NCBI RefSeq assembly: GCF_014647675.1
Contig: NZ_BMPQ01000020.1
Span: forward strand, 86,070-150,069
DNA from: Streptomyces flaveus
Lineage (GTDB): Bacteria > Actinomycetota > Actinomycetes > Streptomycetales > Streptomycetaceae
Reading direction: 5' to 3'
Length of the DNA stretch: 64,000 nucleotides
In this document: piece by piece, positions 33,304-41,478 of the stretch
How the letters are laid out: each line of letters begins with the position of its first letter
Position numbering within the stretch: position 1 is the stretch's first letter
Notes under the pieces: model-generated
What the model was told of the DNA's origin: nothing
The model's database searches: none
The model's input: the letters and a program-made list of their open reading frames with translations, nothing else
Program-made: the position numbers and the translations under genes

Positions 33304-34170
33304 ATGCGCATCTTCGATCCCCACATCCACATGACCTCCCGTACGACGGACGACTACGAGGCGATGTTCGCCGCCGGGGTGCGTGCCCTGGTCGAACCGG
33401 CCTTCTGGCTGGGCCAGCCCCGTACCTCGCCCGAGAGCTTCTACGACTACTTCGACTCGCTGCTGGGCTGGGAGCCGTACCGCGCCGCGCAGTTCGGCAT
33501 CCAGCACTTCTGCACGATCGCCCTCAACCCGAAGGAAGCCAACGATCCGCGCTGCATGCCGGTGCTGGACGAGCTGCCGCGCTATCTCGCCAAGGACCGG
33601 GTCGTCGCGGTCGGTGAGATCGGCTACGACTCGATGACCAAGGAGGAGGACGAGGCCCTGGCCCGGCAGCTCCAGCTCGCCATCGAGCACGAGCTCCCGG
33701 CCCTCGTCCACACCCCGCACCGCGACAAGGAGGCGGGCACGCGGCGGACGCTGGATGTCGTACGGGAGTCGGGGATCGCGCCCGAGCTGGTCGTGCTCGA
33801 CCACCTCAACGAACTCACCGTCTCCATGGTCCTCGACAGCGGCTGCTGGGCCGGGTTCTCCGTCTATCCCAAGACGAAGATGAGCGAGGACCGGATGGTA
33901 CGGATCATCCAGGAGCACGGGAGTGATCGGGTGCTGGTCAACTCGGCGGCGGACTGGGGGCGCAGCGATCCGCTGAAGACCCGTAAGACCGGTCTCGCGA
34001 TGCTGGCGGCCGGGTTCGCGGCGGACGAGGTGGACAAGGTGCTGTGGCGCAACCCGGTCGCCTTCTACGGGCAGAGCGGACGGCTGGACCTCGACCCGGT
34101 CCTGGACGAGCCCAAGCCGGACGAGTCCGCCACCTACCAGGGCAACTCCATCAAGCGCGGCGGAGAGTGA
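33304..34170 (+). CDS. eboB: TatD-family metal-dependent hydrolase of the Ebo cluster (EboB)
   Basis: A 288-aa metallo-hydrolase with the opening metal motif FDPHIHM, later VGEIGYD, LVHTPHRDKEAGTRRTL, LDHLNEL and a C-terminal NSAADWGRSDPLKT carrying the final Asp. This is the TatD-like layout found as EboB. Start ATG 33304, 2 bases after the eboA stop; 7 bases precede eboE. Substrate unknown. Confidence 0.87.
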   Translation: MRIFDPHIHMTSRTTDDYEAMFAAGVRALVEPAFWLGQPRTSPESFYDYFDSLLGWEPYRAAQFGIQHFCTIALNPKEANDPRCMPVLDELPRYLAKDRVVAVGEIGYDSMTKEEDEALARQLQLAIEHELPALVHTPHRDKEAGTRRTLDVVRESGIAPELVVLDHLNELTVSMVLDSGCWAGFSVYPKTKMSEDRMVRIIQEHGSDRVLVNSAADWGRSDPLKTRKTGLAMLAAGFAADEVDKVLWRNPVAFYGQSGRLDLDPVLDEPKPDESATYQGNSIKRGGE

Positions 34171-34177
34171 GCGGCCG

Positions 34178-35596
34178 ATGCGCCTGCGCCATCCCGACGG
34201 GACGCCCGTCCATCTCGCGTACTGCAGCAACGTCCATCAGGCGGAGGACCTCGACGGGGTGCTCGCGCAGCTCGCCGCGTACGCCGAACCCGTGCGGGAA
34301 CGGCTCGGCGTCGACCGGCTCGGCATCGGCCTGTGGCTGGCCCGCGACGTCGTCACCGAACTCGTCGGTGACGGGCGGGCGTTGGCGCGGCTGAAGGACG
34401 AGCTGAGCCTGCGGGGTCTGGAGACCGTCACCCTGAACGCCTTCCCGTACGCCGGTTTCCATCGCGAAGTCGTCAAGAAGGACGTCTACCTCCCCGACTG
34501 GACGGACCAGGTCCGCCTCGACTACACCCTCGACTGCGCCCGCGTCCTGACCGCCCTCCTCCCGGACGACGCCCGCCGCGGCAGCGTCTCCACGCTTCCG
34601 CTCGCCTGGCGCACGCCCTGGCCGGCCGAACGTGCCAACACCGCCCGCCGTGCCCTGGACCGGTTGGCCGAAGGGCTCGCCACGATCGAGCGCGAGACCG
34701 GCCGTCCGGTCCGCGTCGGCTTCGAGCCGGAGCCCGGGTGCGTGGTCGAGACGACCGCGCAGGCGGTACGGGAACTGGGCGGACTGGACCCGGAACGGCT
34801 CGGCATCTGCCTGGACACCTGCCATCTCGCGGTCCAGTTCGAGGACCCGGGTGCCGCTCTGGCGCGGCTGGCCGCCGCCGGGCTGCCGGTCGTCAAGGTG
34901 CAGGCGTCGTGCGCGGTGGAGGCGGACGATCCGGCCGATCCGGCTGCTCGCGCGGCGCTGGGGCGGCTGGCGGAGGCGCGGTTTCTGCATCAGACGCGTA
35001 CGAGGGTTGCTGCGCAAGGCAGTTGGGGGACCTTCAGCGGGCCGGGCGAGGGACGGGGCCCCGGCGTCGCGGGGCCCCGGATCCCGCGCCAGAGGGGGCT
35101 GGCGGCGGGCGAGCAGGCAGACGGGACCCGGCATGTCTGCGGGCTCGGCGGGCCGACCGGCCCCGACGGCTCCGGATGCGCCCGTCAGCCGGGCGGGGGC
35201 GGCGTATCTTCCGCCGGGCCGAGTCCCGTCGGCGGGCCCGCCGGTCCGGACCGGTGGGACACGCTGGGCGAGGGCACGATTGTCGGCGTCGACGACCTCC
35301 CCGAGGCCCTGGCCGGTGGGCTCCCCGCCGACCGAGGCCCCTGGCGGGTCCACTTCCACGCCCCGCTGCATGCCGAGCCCGAACCCCCGCTGCGTACCAC
35401 CGCGCCCCAGCTCACCGCCGTACTCGCCGGACTCCTCGGCGGGCCGGTCGCCGGCTGCGACCACATCGAGGTGGAGACCTACACCTGGTCCGTGCTGCCC
35501 CGGCCGCCCGCCGATCTGGCCGGGGGCATCGCCGCCGAACTCACCTGGGCCAGGGACCGGTTGACCGGTCTCGGCCTCAAGGAGGAAACGTCATGA
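34178..35596 (+). CDS. eboE: Metabolite traffic protein EboE with a large internal insertion
   Basis: A 472-aa TIM-barrel (xylose-isomerase-like) protein: HLAYCSNVHQAEDLDGVLAQL, LNAFPYAGFHREVVKKDVYLPDW, GFEPEPGCVVET, ICLDTCHLAVQFEDPGAALARL, then PWRVHFHAPLHAEPEPPLRTT and HIEVETYTWSVLP. Homologues are usually near 390 residues. The excess lies between FLHQTRT (269-275) and VDDLPEAL (about 370): about 85 Gly/Pro/Arg-rich residues encoded by a palindrome-rich block. The frame stays open and the stop overlaps eboF by 4 bases. The barrel may tolerate the loop, but activity is doubtful. Confidence 0.82.
   Translation: MRLRHPDGTPVHLAYCSNVHQAEDLDGVLAQLAAYAEPVRERLGVDRLGIGLWLARDVVTELVGDGRALARLKDELSLRGLETVTLNAFPYAGFHREVVKKDVYLPDWTDQVRLDYTLDCARVLTALLPDDARRGSVSTLPLAWRTPWPAERANTARRALDRLAEGLATIERETGRPVRVGFEPEPGCVVETTAQAVRELGGLDPERLGICLDTCHLAVQFEDPGAALARLAAAGLPVVKVQASCAVEADDPADPAARAALGRLAEARFLHQTRTRVAAQGSWGTFSGPGEGRGPGVAGPRIPRQRGLAAGEQADGTRHVCGLGGPTGPDGSGCARQPGGGGVSSAGPSPVGGPAGPDRWDTLGEGTIVGVDDLPEALAGGLPADRGPWRVHFHAPLHAEPEPPLRTTAPQLTAVLAGLLGGPVAGCDHIEVETYTWSVLPRPPADLAGGIAAELTWARDRLTGLGLKEETS
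35003..35275 (+). repeat. Palindrome-rich insertion inside eboE
   Basis: A roughly 270-base block with features unlike the surrounding coding sequence: CGGGGCCCCG at 35054-35063 and again at 35070-35079, further GGGCCCGCC-type palindromes, and loss of the normal codon pattern. It resembles long Streptomyces intergenic repeats in texture, but I cannot match it to a named family. Borders are approximate. Confidence 0.5.
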
Positions 35597-36978
35597 CCGA
35601 CCGGCTCGTCGTGCTCGACATCGTCGGGCTCACCCCGACGCTGCTGCGCCATATGCCCGCCGTCGCCGCCCTCGGTGAACGCGGCTTCCAGGCCCGGCTC
35701 GGGACCACCCTGCCCGCGGTGACCTGCACCGCCCAGTCCACCTTCCTCACCGGGGAACCGCCGAGCACCCACGGCGCGGTCGCCAACGGCTGGTACTTCC
35801 GCGACCTCGGCGAAGTGCTGCTGTGGCGGCAGCACAACGCGCTCGTCGGCGGCGAGAAGATCTGGGAGACGGCGCGGAAGACCAACCCCGACTACAAGGT
35901 CGCGAACATCTGCTGGTGGTACGCGATGGGGGCGGACGTCGACCTCACCGTCACCCCGCGGCCCGTCTACTACTCCGACGGCCGCAAGGAACCCGACTGC
36001 TACACCTGGCCGCCCTCCCTGCACGACGAACTCACCGACCGCCTCGGCCCGTTCCCCCTCTTCACCTACTGGGGACCCAACGCGGGCATGCCCTCCACCC
36101 AGTGGATCCTCGGCGCCGCCCGCCAGGTCTTCGACGAGCACCGCCCTGACCTGACCCTCGTCTACATCCCGCAGATGGACTACGAGCCCCAGCGCTCCGG
36201 CCCGGACTCCCCCGCGACCGCCCGCGCCGCCCGCCAACTCGACGACGCACTGCGCCCGTTGATCGACCACTTCCTCAGCGAGGGCGCCACCGTCGTAGCG
36301 CTCAGCGAGTACGGCATCACCCCGGTCTCCCGCCCCGTCGACATCAACCGCGCCCTGCGCCGCGCCGGACTGCTGGACGTCTACACGCAGGACGGCATGG
36401 AGTACCTGGACCCCTGGACCTCACGCGCGTTCGCCGTGGCCGATCACCAGGTGGCGCATGTGTACGTACGGGATCCGGCCGACACCGAGGCCGTCGCGAA
36501 GATCGTCGGTGAACTCAGCGGTGTGGAGCGGGTGTTGGACGCCGAGGGCAAGGCGGCGTACGGCCTCGATCACGAGCGCTCCGGCGAGCTGGTCGCCGTC
36601 GCCGAGTCCGACGCCTGGTTCACGTACTACTACTGGCTGGACGACGAGCGCGCCCCGGACTTCGCCCGCCAGGTGGAGATCCACCGCAAGCCCGGCTACG
36701 ACCCGGCCGAGCTGCTGTACGACGAGACGGTCCCGGCGGTGAAGCTGCGGGCCGTGGGCCAGGTGGCCCGGAAGAAGCTCGGGTTCCGCTATCGGCTCCG
36801 CACCGTCCCGCTGGACCCCTCCGGGATACGCGGCAGCCACGGCCGACTGCCCGACGACCCGGACCACGGGCCCGTACTCCTGTGCTCCGAACCGGAGTTG
36901 GCGCGGGAGGCATACGCGGCGACGGAGGTCAAGGCACTGCTGTTGCGGCTGGCACGGCTCGCACCGGAGGCCGCTTAG
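35593..36978 (+). CDS. eboF: Alkaline phosphatase/nucleotide pyrophosphatase-like protein (EboF)
   Basis: A 461-aa member of the alkaline-phosphatase superfamily: VLDIVGLTPTLLRHMPAVAAL at the start, nucleophile Thr in PAVTCTAQSTFLTGEPPSTHGAVANGW, metal ligands around QMDYEPQR and ALSEYGITPV, ending DPDHGPVLLCSEPELA. It matches the EboF type. It starts at ATG 35593 inside the eboE stop (ATGA). A terminator hairpin follows, so this is the last gene of the Ebo operon. Confidence 0.87.
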   Translation: MTDRLVVLDIVGLTPTLLRHMPAVAALGERGFQARLGTTLPAVTCTAQSTFLTGEPPSTHGAVANGWYFRDLGEVLLWRQHNALVGGEKIWETARKTNPDYKVANICWWYAMGADVDLTVTPRPVYYSDGRKEPDCYTWPPSLHDELTDRLGPFPLFTYWGPNAGMPSTQWILGAARQVFDEHRPDLTLVYIPQMDYEPQRSGPDSPATARAARQLDDALRPLIDHFLSEGATVVALSEYGITPVSRPVDINRALRRAGLLDVYTQDGMEYLDPWTSRAFAVADHQVAHVYVRDPADTEAVAKIVGELSGVERVLDAEGKAAYGLDHERSGELVAVAESDAWFTYYYWLDDERAPDFARQVEIHRKPGYDPAELLYDETVPAVKLRAVGQVARKKLGFRYRLRTVPLDPSGIRGSHGRLPDDPDHGPVLLCSEPELAREAYAATEVKALLLRLARLAPEAA

Positions 36979-36987
36979 GAGTCAGAA

Positions 36988-37018
36988 GAGGGCGGCGTGG
37001 CCGCGGGCCGCCGCCCTC
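36988..37018 (+). terminator. Terminator hairpin after eboF
   Basis: GAGGGCGGCG (36988-36997) pairs perfectly with CGCCGCCCTC (37009-37018) around 11 bases, 9 bases beyond the eboF stop. It separates the Ebo genes from the GAF-protein gene. Confidence 0.7.
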
Positions 37019-37067
37019 CAGCCTTTGTCTGTGCCCTCCTGTTGCCCCCACCTGACAAGGAATACTG

Positions 37068-37550
37068 ATGTCCAGCGCACCCAGCATCCCCCTCAACGAG
37101 ACCGTCCTGCGCAACGCCCGCCCCGAGATCGCGGCCTGGCTCACCGCTTTCGTCGAGCGCCACGGCGGCTTCGTGGGCTCCGTGCACCTCGCCGAGCCCG
37201 CCGAGGAGGGCGAGATCGTCCTCGCGGCCGCGCACAACCTGCCGCCCGCCGTGCAGAACGGCACCTCCGTCATCCCCATCGGCAAGGGTATGGCCGGGAC
37301 CGCCGCGCAGCGCCGGGCGCCCGTCGCCATCAGCGACTTCCCGAGCGACACCTCGGGCGTCGCCGTCCGGCAGGGCCGCGCCGCCGGGTCGAAGGGCTCC
37401 CTCACCATCCCCGTCTTCACCCCGGACGACGACACCCGGCTGTTCGCGGTCGTCGGGCTGGGCTTCAAGGACGTCCGGGAGTTCGCCGACGACGAGATCG
37501 AGATGTACAAGAAGTCCGCGGCCACGCTCCTGGACGTTCGGGCGGCCTGA
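37068..37550 (+). CDS. GAF-domain protein
   Basis: A 160-aa single-domain protein with a GAF-type sensor fold (LVL-type strands, GKGMAGTAAQRRAPVAISDFPSD, then GSLTIPVF...LFAVVGLGFKDVREFADDEIEMYKKSAATLL). No output domain, so it may bind a small molecule and act on a partner. ATG 37068 follows ACAAGGA. It is separated from eboF by a terminator but lies on the same strand, so it may have its own promoter. Confidence 0.78.
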   Translation: MSSAPSIPLNETVLRNARPEIAAWLTAFVERHGGFVGSVHLAEPAEEGEIVLAAAHNLPPAVQNGTSVIPIGKGMAGTAAQRRAPVAISDFPSDTSGVAVRQGRAAGSKGSLTIPVFTPDDDTRLFAVVGLGFKDVREFADDEIEMYKKSAATLLDVRAA

Positions 37551-37579
37551 CCCTCTTCACGTACCACGCTGCGCAAGTA

Positions 37580-37663
37580 AGGTCCAGACCTAGCCTCCAG
37601 TACATCGGATCTCTTCTTGGCGCGTTCGACATATTGACGCGCTTCTCTCTCAGCTTCTACGTT
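37580..37663 (+). promoter_or_regulatory. Promoter with a GntR-type operator for the polysaccharide operon
   Basis: AGGTC-ca-GACCT (37580-37591) is a perfect inverted repeat resembling GntR/HutC operators, including the DasR site TGGTC-ta-GACCA. A good promoter follows: TTGACG (37634-37639), 18-base spacer, TACGTT (37658-37663). TACATCGGA (37601-37609) and TCCGATGTA (37679-37687) form a further widely spaced inverted pair around it. The first gene starts at 37702. Confidence 0.6.
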
Positions 37664-37701
37664 GCGCCGAGAGATAGCTCCGATGTATCGAGAGGAATGA
37701 C

Positions 37702-38373
37702 ATGGCCCCAACAAGACGTACGGTTCTGGCAGCCGGAGGCTTACTCGCGGGAGGCGCCGCCTGGGCGATGACCTCGTCGGTGTCCTCCGCCGTGACCGCG
37801 TCTCCCACGGACGGCTGGGAGAAGACCTCGTTCACGTACGGCATGCAGAAGCCGTGGAATCTCGGCCTGAGCGAGCGTTACAGCAACAGCGGCGGCGTCC
37901 ACCGGATGTGGGTGTACGACACCGACGAGCCCATGTCGCAGAGCAGTTCCACCGACCCGCGCACCGAGATGCGCTGGAAGCAGGAGTACACGTCCGGGCA
38001 GCACATGTGGGACGCCGACGTGTATCTCCCCTCCGGCACGAACGGCGCGACCTTTGTGCAGATCCTCCGGGTGATCCACCCCGAGGGCACCCCCGCCACG
38101 GACTTCATGCTCAACGCCTACAGCGCGAGCGGCGGCACGGTACGGGCGTACGACCGCACGGTCCTGAAGACCAACGCGTACAACACCTGGTTCAACGTCA
38201 AGTTGGAGCACAACGCTTCCAGCCGCAGCGTCAAGGTCTATTTCGACGACGAGTTGGTGCTGACGACCGAGGACCGCGGCCCAGCCACCCGCCACTTCAA
38301 GAACGGCGTCTACCACCACGGCAGCGGTCGCGCCGAGGCGCGCTTCCGCAACATCACGTACTGGACTCGGTGA
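37702..38373 (+). CDS. Secreted polysaccharide lyase-like protein (jelly-roll fold)
   Basis: A 223-aa protein with a Tat-type signal (TRRTVLAAGGLLAGGAAWA). The mature part looks like a concanavalin-type beta-jelly roll: HRMWVYDTDEPMSQSSSTDPRTEMRWKQEYTSGQHMWDADVYLPSG, then FVQILRVIHPEG, WFNVKLEHNASSRSVKVYFDDELV and YHHGSGRAEARFRNITYWTR. The RTEMR motif recurs in polysaccharide-lyase families such as PL7 and PL20. It probably cleaves an acidic polysaccharide outside the cell. Codon 14 is TTA (37741-37743), inside the signal peptide, so secretion should be bldA-dependent. It is 3 bases upstream of the next lyase-like gene. Confidence 0.72.
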   Translation: MAPTRRTVLAAGGLLAGGAAWAMTSSVSSAVTASPTDGWEKTSFTYGMQKPWNLGLSERYSNSGGVHRMWVYDTDEPMSQSSSTDPRTEMRWKQEYTSGQHMWDADVYLPSGTNGATFVQILRVIHPEGTPATDFMLNAYSASGGTVRAYDRTVLKTNAYNTWFNVKLEHNASSRSVKVYFDDELVLTTEDRGPATRHFKNGVYHHGSGRAEARFRNITYWTR

Positions 38374-38376
38374 GCC

Positions 38377-39126
38377 GTGCGGAGACGAAGAGCACTCACC
38401 GCGCTCGGCGGACTCGGCCTCGCCGGTGCCACCGCCGCGCTCCTGCCGGGACGGGCGGACGCCGCCGACGAGGTGTACTTCCAGAACCGCGGCAGCGTCG
38501 AGGGCTGGGACCACGCCTACACACAGAAGGACGGCGTGATCGAGACCGTCGACTCGCCCACGTACAAAGGCGCTCACGCTCTCGCGGCGACACAGACGTA
38601 CATCGACGAGACCGGGGGCTACCACTCCGAGGTGATCAAGCGCGGCGCGCAGAGCGTCGGTGAGGACCGGTACTACGGCCAGGCGATCCGTCTCGCGTCC
38701 GACTGGACGTTCCACGACCAGAACGTCACCTTCCAGCAGTGGTCGCCAGAAGACCCCGAAGGACCCTGGCTGTTGATGTTCGTCATCGGGTCCACGATCC
38801 AGTTCGGCGGCTCCGGCGGCATCAAGGGGACGGCCGGGTCGATCAGTGGCCTGCGGGGCACCTGGATCAGGATCGTCACCCGGCTGAAGCTCGCCGGCGA
38901 CGGCCAAGGCGCCTTCGAGGTGTGGCTGAACGGCACGAAGACGGTGAGCCGCACCGGCATCACCGTACTGCCGTCCACCTCACGGACGATCCGCTGGTCC
39001 AACGGGATCTACTGCACCGCCTGGCGCGACGGCACGCCCAGCGGTCCGCGCACGCTGACGGTCCTGCACGACAGCCACCGGATCGCCTCGACGTACGCCC
39101 TGGCCGAACCGGCCGGCTGGGCCTGA
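38377..39126 (+). CDS. Secreted heparin-lyase-like protein
   Basis: A 249-aa protein from GTG 38377 with a twin-arginine signal (RRRRALTALGGLGLAGATAALL...ADA). The mature part resembles the polysaccharide-lyase fold of heparin lyase I type: HSEVIKRGAQSVGEDRYYGQAIRLASDW, VTFQQWSPEDPEGPWLLMFVIG, WIRIVTRLKLAGDGQGAFEVWLNGTKTV, RWSNGIYCTAWRDG. It follows the previous lyase-like gene by 3 bases and probably acts on the same polymer. Confidence 0.75.
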   Translation: MRRRRALTALGGLGLAGATAALLPGRADAADEVYFQNRGSVEGWDHAYTQKDGVIETVDSPTYKGAHALAATQTYIDETGGYHSEVIKRGAQSVGEDRYYGQAIRLASDWTFHDQNVTFQQWSPEDPEGPWLLMFVIGSTIQFGGSGGIKGTAGSISGLRGTWIRIVTRLKLAGDGQGAFEVWLNGTKTVSRTGITVLPSTSRTIRWSNGIYCTAWRDGTPSGPRTLTVLHDSHRIASTYALAEPAGWA

Positions 39127-39173
39127 CGCCGACCCCATCACCCCTCACTCTTGTCACTCTTGGAGGCATCCGC

Positions 39174-41456
39174 ATGACCTCTCGCAGAGCAGTGCTCGGC
39201 TCGGCGCTGGCCGGCACAACTCTTGCCGCTCTTCCGGAAGTTGCCCAAGCCGCTGATTCCTCCAGTGTCATCGGTCCGGGGGGCCATCGCTGGAAGCTCC
39301 GTAACCGCATGGAGTCGGACGGTGCGTGGGCCGACTTCCTGCGGAAGCAGGACCTGGTGTGGCGCAGGCTGCCCACGCTGTGGCACGAAGGGCCGTTCCT
39401 CGGCGACGGCCGGCTGGGCAGCATGGTCTACCGGGACCCGGAGGCGAAGGGCATTCGCTTCACTGTGCAGCACGGTGAAGTGCAGGATCACCGGCCCGAG
39501 TTCGGCAGTGGCTGGGGGACGTGCCGACTGCCCGTGGGGCATCTGACGCTCGACCCGGTCGGCACCATCAGTGCGGTCGACTGGCGGTTGAGTCTGTGGA
39601 ACGCCGAGCTCACCGGCACGATCAGCACCGACAAGGGCACCCTGACGCTCTCCGCACTCATCCATGACGGGATCCTCGCCGCGCGCGTGACGGCCGACGG
39701 CGACGAGGAGGTGCGCTGGACGTTCCATCCCGAAGAGGCCGTCAGCCCTCGGAAGATCAGCGAGGCACCGCCGACCGGGTACATCGCCAACCCGCCCTGG
39801 ACCACCCGGACTTCGGGCGACATCGAGCAGGTCCTCCAGCCGCTCCTCGGCGGCGGCCAGACCGCGACGGCCTACCGCCGCTTCGGCGACACCCTCCTGC
39901 TCAACGTCGCCCACAGCTATCCGTCGGACACCCGGGCCGGGGATGCCTCGCTCAAGAAGATCCAGCGCGCCGCTCCGTACGGTGTGCTCCGCGCGCTCCA
40001 CACCCGCTGGTGGCACGCCTTCTACCGCAAGAGCTTCGTCTCGATCCCCGATGAGCGGCTGCAGAGCTTCCACTGGATCCAGCTCTACAAGGTCGCGTCC
40101 GCCAGCCGCGCCGACGGCCCCGTGATGGCCACCTGCGGGCCCTGGCTGGAGCCCACGCCCTGGCCCGCCGTGTGGTGGAACCTCAACGTCCAGCTGGAGT
40201 ACTGGCTCATCCACGGCTCCAACCACCTGGAACTCGACTCGCTCGCCACCACCCTGAGGCAGAACCAGGAACAGCTGATCGCGAACGTGCCCGCCGCGTA
40301 CCGCTCGGACAGCGCCGGAGTCGGCCGCAGCTCCGACATGTTCGCCAACCGCAGCGCCCCCACCCCGGGCAGCGGCGGTGAGTCGGGCAATCTGACCTGG
40401 GCACTGCACAACGTATGGCTGAGTTACCAGCACACCATGGACGAGGCGTTATTGCGCGACACGGTGTACCCACTGCTGCGCCGCACGATCAACTACTACC
40501 TGCACTTCCTCCAGCCGGACAGCGACGGCAAGCTGCACCTGCCGTCGACGCTGTCGCCGGAGTATCCCGTCGTACCGCCGAAGGACACCAACTACGATCT
40601 GGCGCTGATCCGTTGGGGCTGCACCACGCTCCTGGAGGCGGCCGAGCGGCTGGGGACCGACGATCCGCTGAAGCCGCGCTGGCAGGAGGTGCTGGCGAAG
40701 CTGACACCGTATCCGGTGGACGAGAACGGCTTCATGATCGGTGATCGGACCCCGTACGCGCAGTCCCATCGCCACTACTCGCACCTGCTGATGGTGTACC
40801 CGCTGTATCTCGTGAACTGGGAGCAGCCGGAGCAGCGCGAGCTCATCGAGAAGTCGATCGTCCACTGGCACGCGGTGACCGGATCCCACCGCGGCTACAG
40901 CTATACGGGCGCCGCGTCGATGTACGCGATGATGGGCCGCGGCTCCACGGCGCTGGAGTATCTGAAGAAGTTCTTCGACCCCAGCACGCGGTATCCGTGC
41001 CGGGCCAACACCCACTACACCGAGGCCGGTCCGGTCATCGAGACACCGCTGTCGGCGTCGCAGTCGCTGCACGACATGCTCTGCCAGAGCTGGGGCGGTG
41101 TCGTACGGATCTTCCCCGCCGTTCCGGATTCCTGGGCCGATGCCACGCTGCACGATTTCCGCACGCAGGGGGCCTACCTGGTCAGCGCGGTCCGTAAGGG
41201 CGGGGTCACCCGTTTCGTACGCGTACGGAGCCTGGCGGGTGAGCGGCTCGAGATCCGGCACGGTCTGACGGGCGGGGCGGTGACGGCGGTGCTCGACGAC
41301 GGCAGCCGGGCGCGCACGCACACGACGGACGACGGCACCCTGGTGATCGAGCTGGCCAAGGGCCGGGAGGTGCTGTTGTACGCCGGTGAACGCCCCGAAC
41401 TCGACATCGCTCCGGTGGCGTTGAGTGAGCCGGGCGATCCGTGGGGGCTGCCGTAG
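39174..41456 (+). CDS. Family GH95-like glycoside hydrolase, secreted
   Basis: A 760-aa protein from ATG 39174 (TGGAGG upstream) with a Tat-like signal (SRRAVLGSALAGTTLAALPEVAQA). The GH95 layout is visible: N-terminal beta-domain (PTLWHEGPFLGDGRLGSMVYRDPE, FTVQHGEVQDHRP), then an (alpha/alpha)6 barrel with ATCGPWLEPTPWPAVWWNLNVQLEYW, LHLPSTLSPEYPV, AQSHRHYSHLLMVYPLYLVNWE, and the C-terminal cap (LCQSWGGVVRIFPAVPDSWADATLHDFRTQGAYLVSAVRKGG). Known GH95 enzymes are alpha-L-fucosidases or alpha-L-galactosidases. Codon 426 is TTA (40449-40451). It completes the extracellular degradation operon started at 37702. Confidence 0.85.
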   Translation: MTSRRAVLGSALAGTTLAALPEVAQAADSSSVIGPGGHRWKLRNRMESDGAWADFLRKQDLVWRRLPTLWHEGPFLGDGRLGSMVYRDPEAKGIRFTVQHGEVQDHRPEFGSGWGTCRLPVGHLTLDPVGTISAVDWRLSLWNAELTGTISTDKGTLTLSALIHDGILAARVTADGDEEVRWTFHPEEAVSPRKISEAPPTGYIANPPWTTRTSGDIEQVLQPLLGGGQTATAYRRFGDTLLLNVAHSYPSDTRAGDASLKKIQRAAPYGVLRALHTRWWHAFYRKSFVSIPDERLQSFHWIQLYKVASASRADGPVMATCGPWLEPTPWPAVWWNLNVQLEYWLIHGSNHLELDSLATTLRQNQEQLIANVPAAYRSDSAGVGRSSDMFANRSAPTPGSGGESGNLTWALHNVWLSYQHTMDEALLRDTVYPLLRRTINYYLHFLQPDSDGKLHLPSTLSPEYPVVPPKDTNYDLALIRWGCTTLLEAAERLGTDDPLKPRWQEVLAKLTPYPVDENGFMIGDRTPYAQSHRHYSHLLMVYPLYLVNWEQPEQRELIEKSIVHWHAVTGSHRGYSYTGAASMYAMMGRGSTALEYLKKFFDPSTRYPCRANTHYTEAGPVIETPLSASQSLHDMLCQSWGGVVRIFPAVPDSWADATLHDFRTQGAYLVSAVRKGGVTRFVRVRSLAGERLEIRHGLTGGAVTAVLDDGSRARTHTTDDGTLVIELAKGREVLLYAGERPELDIAPVALSEPGDPWGLP

Positions 41457-41478
41457 TACGTCTTCAGTACGTCTTTGG

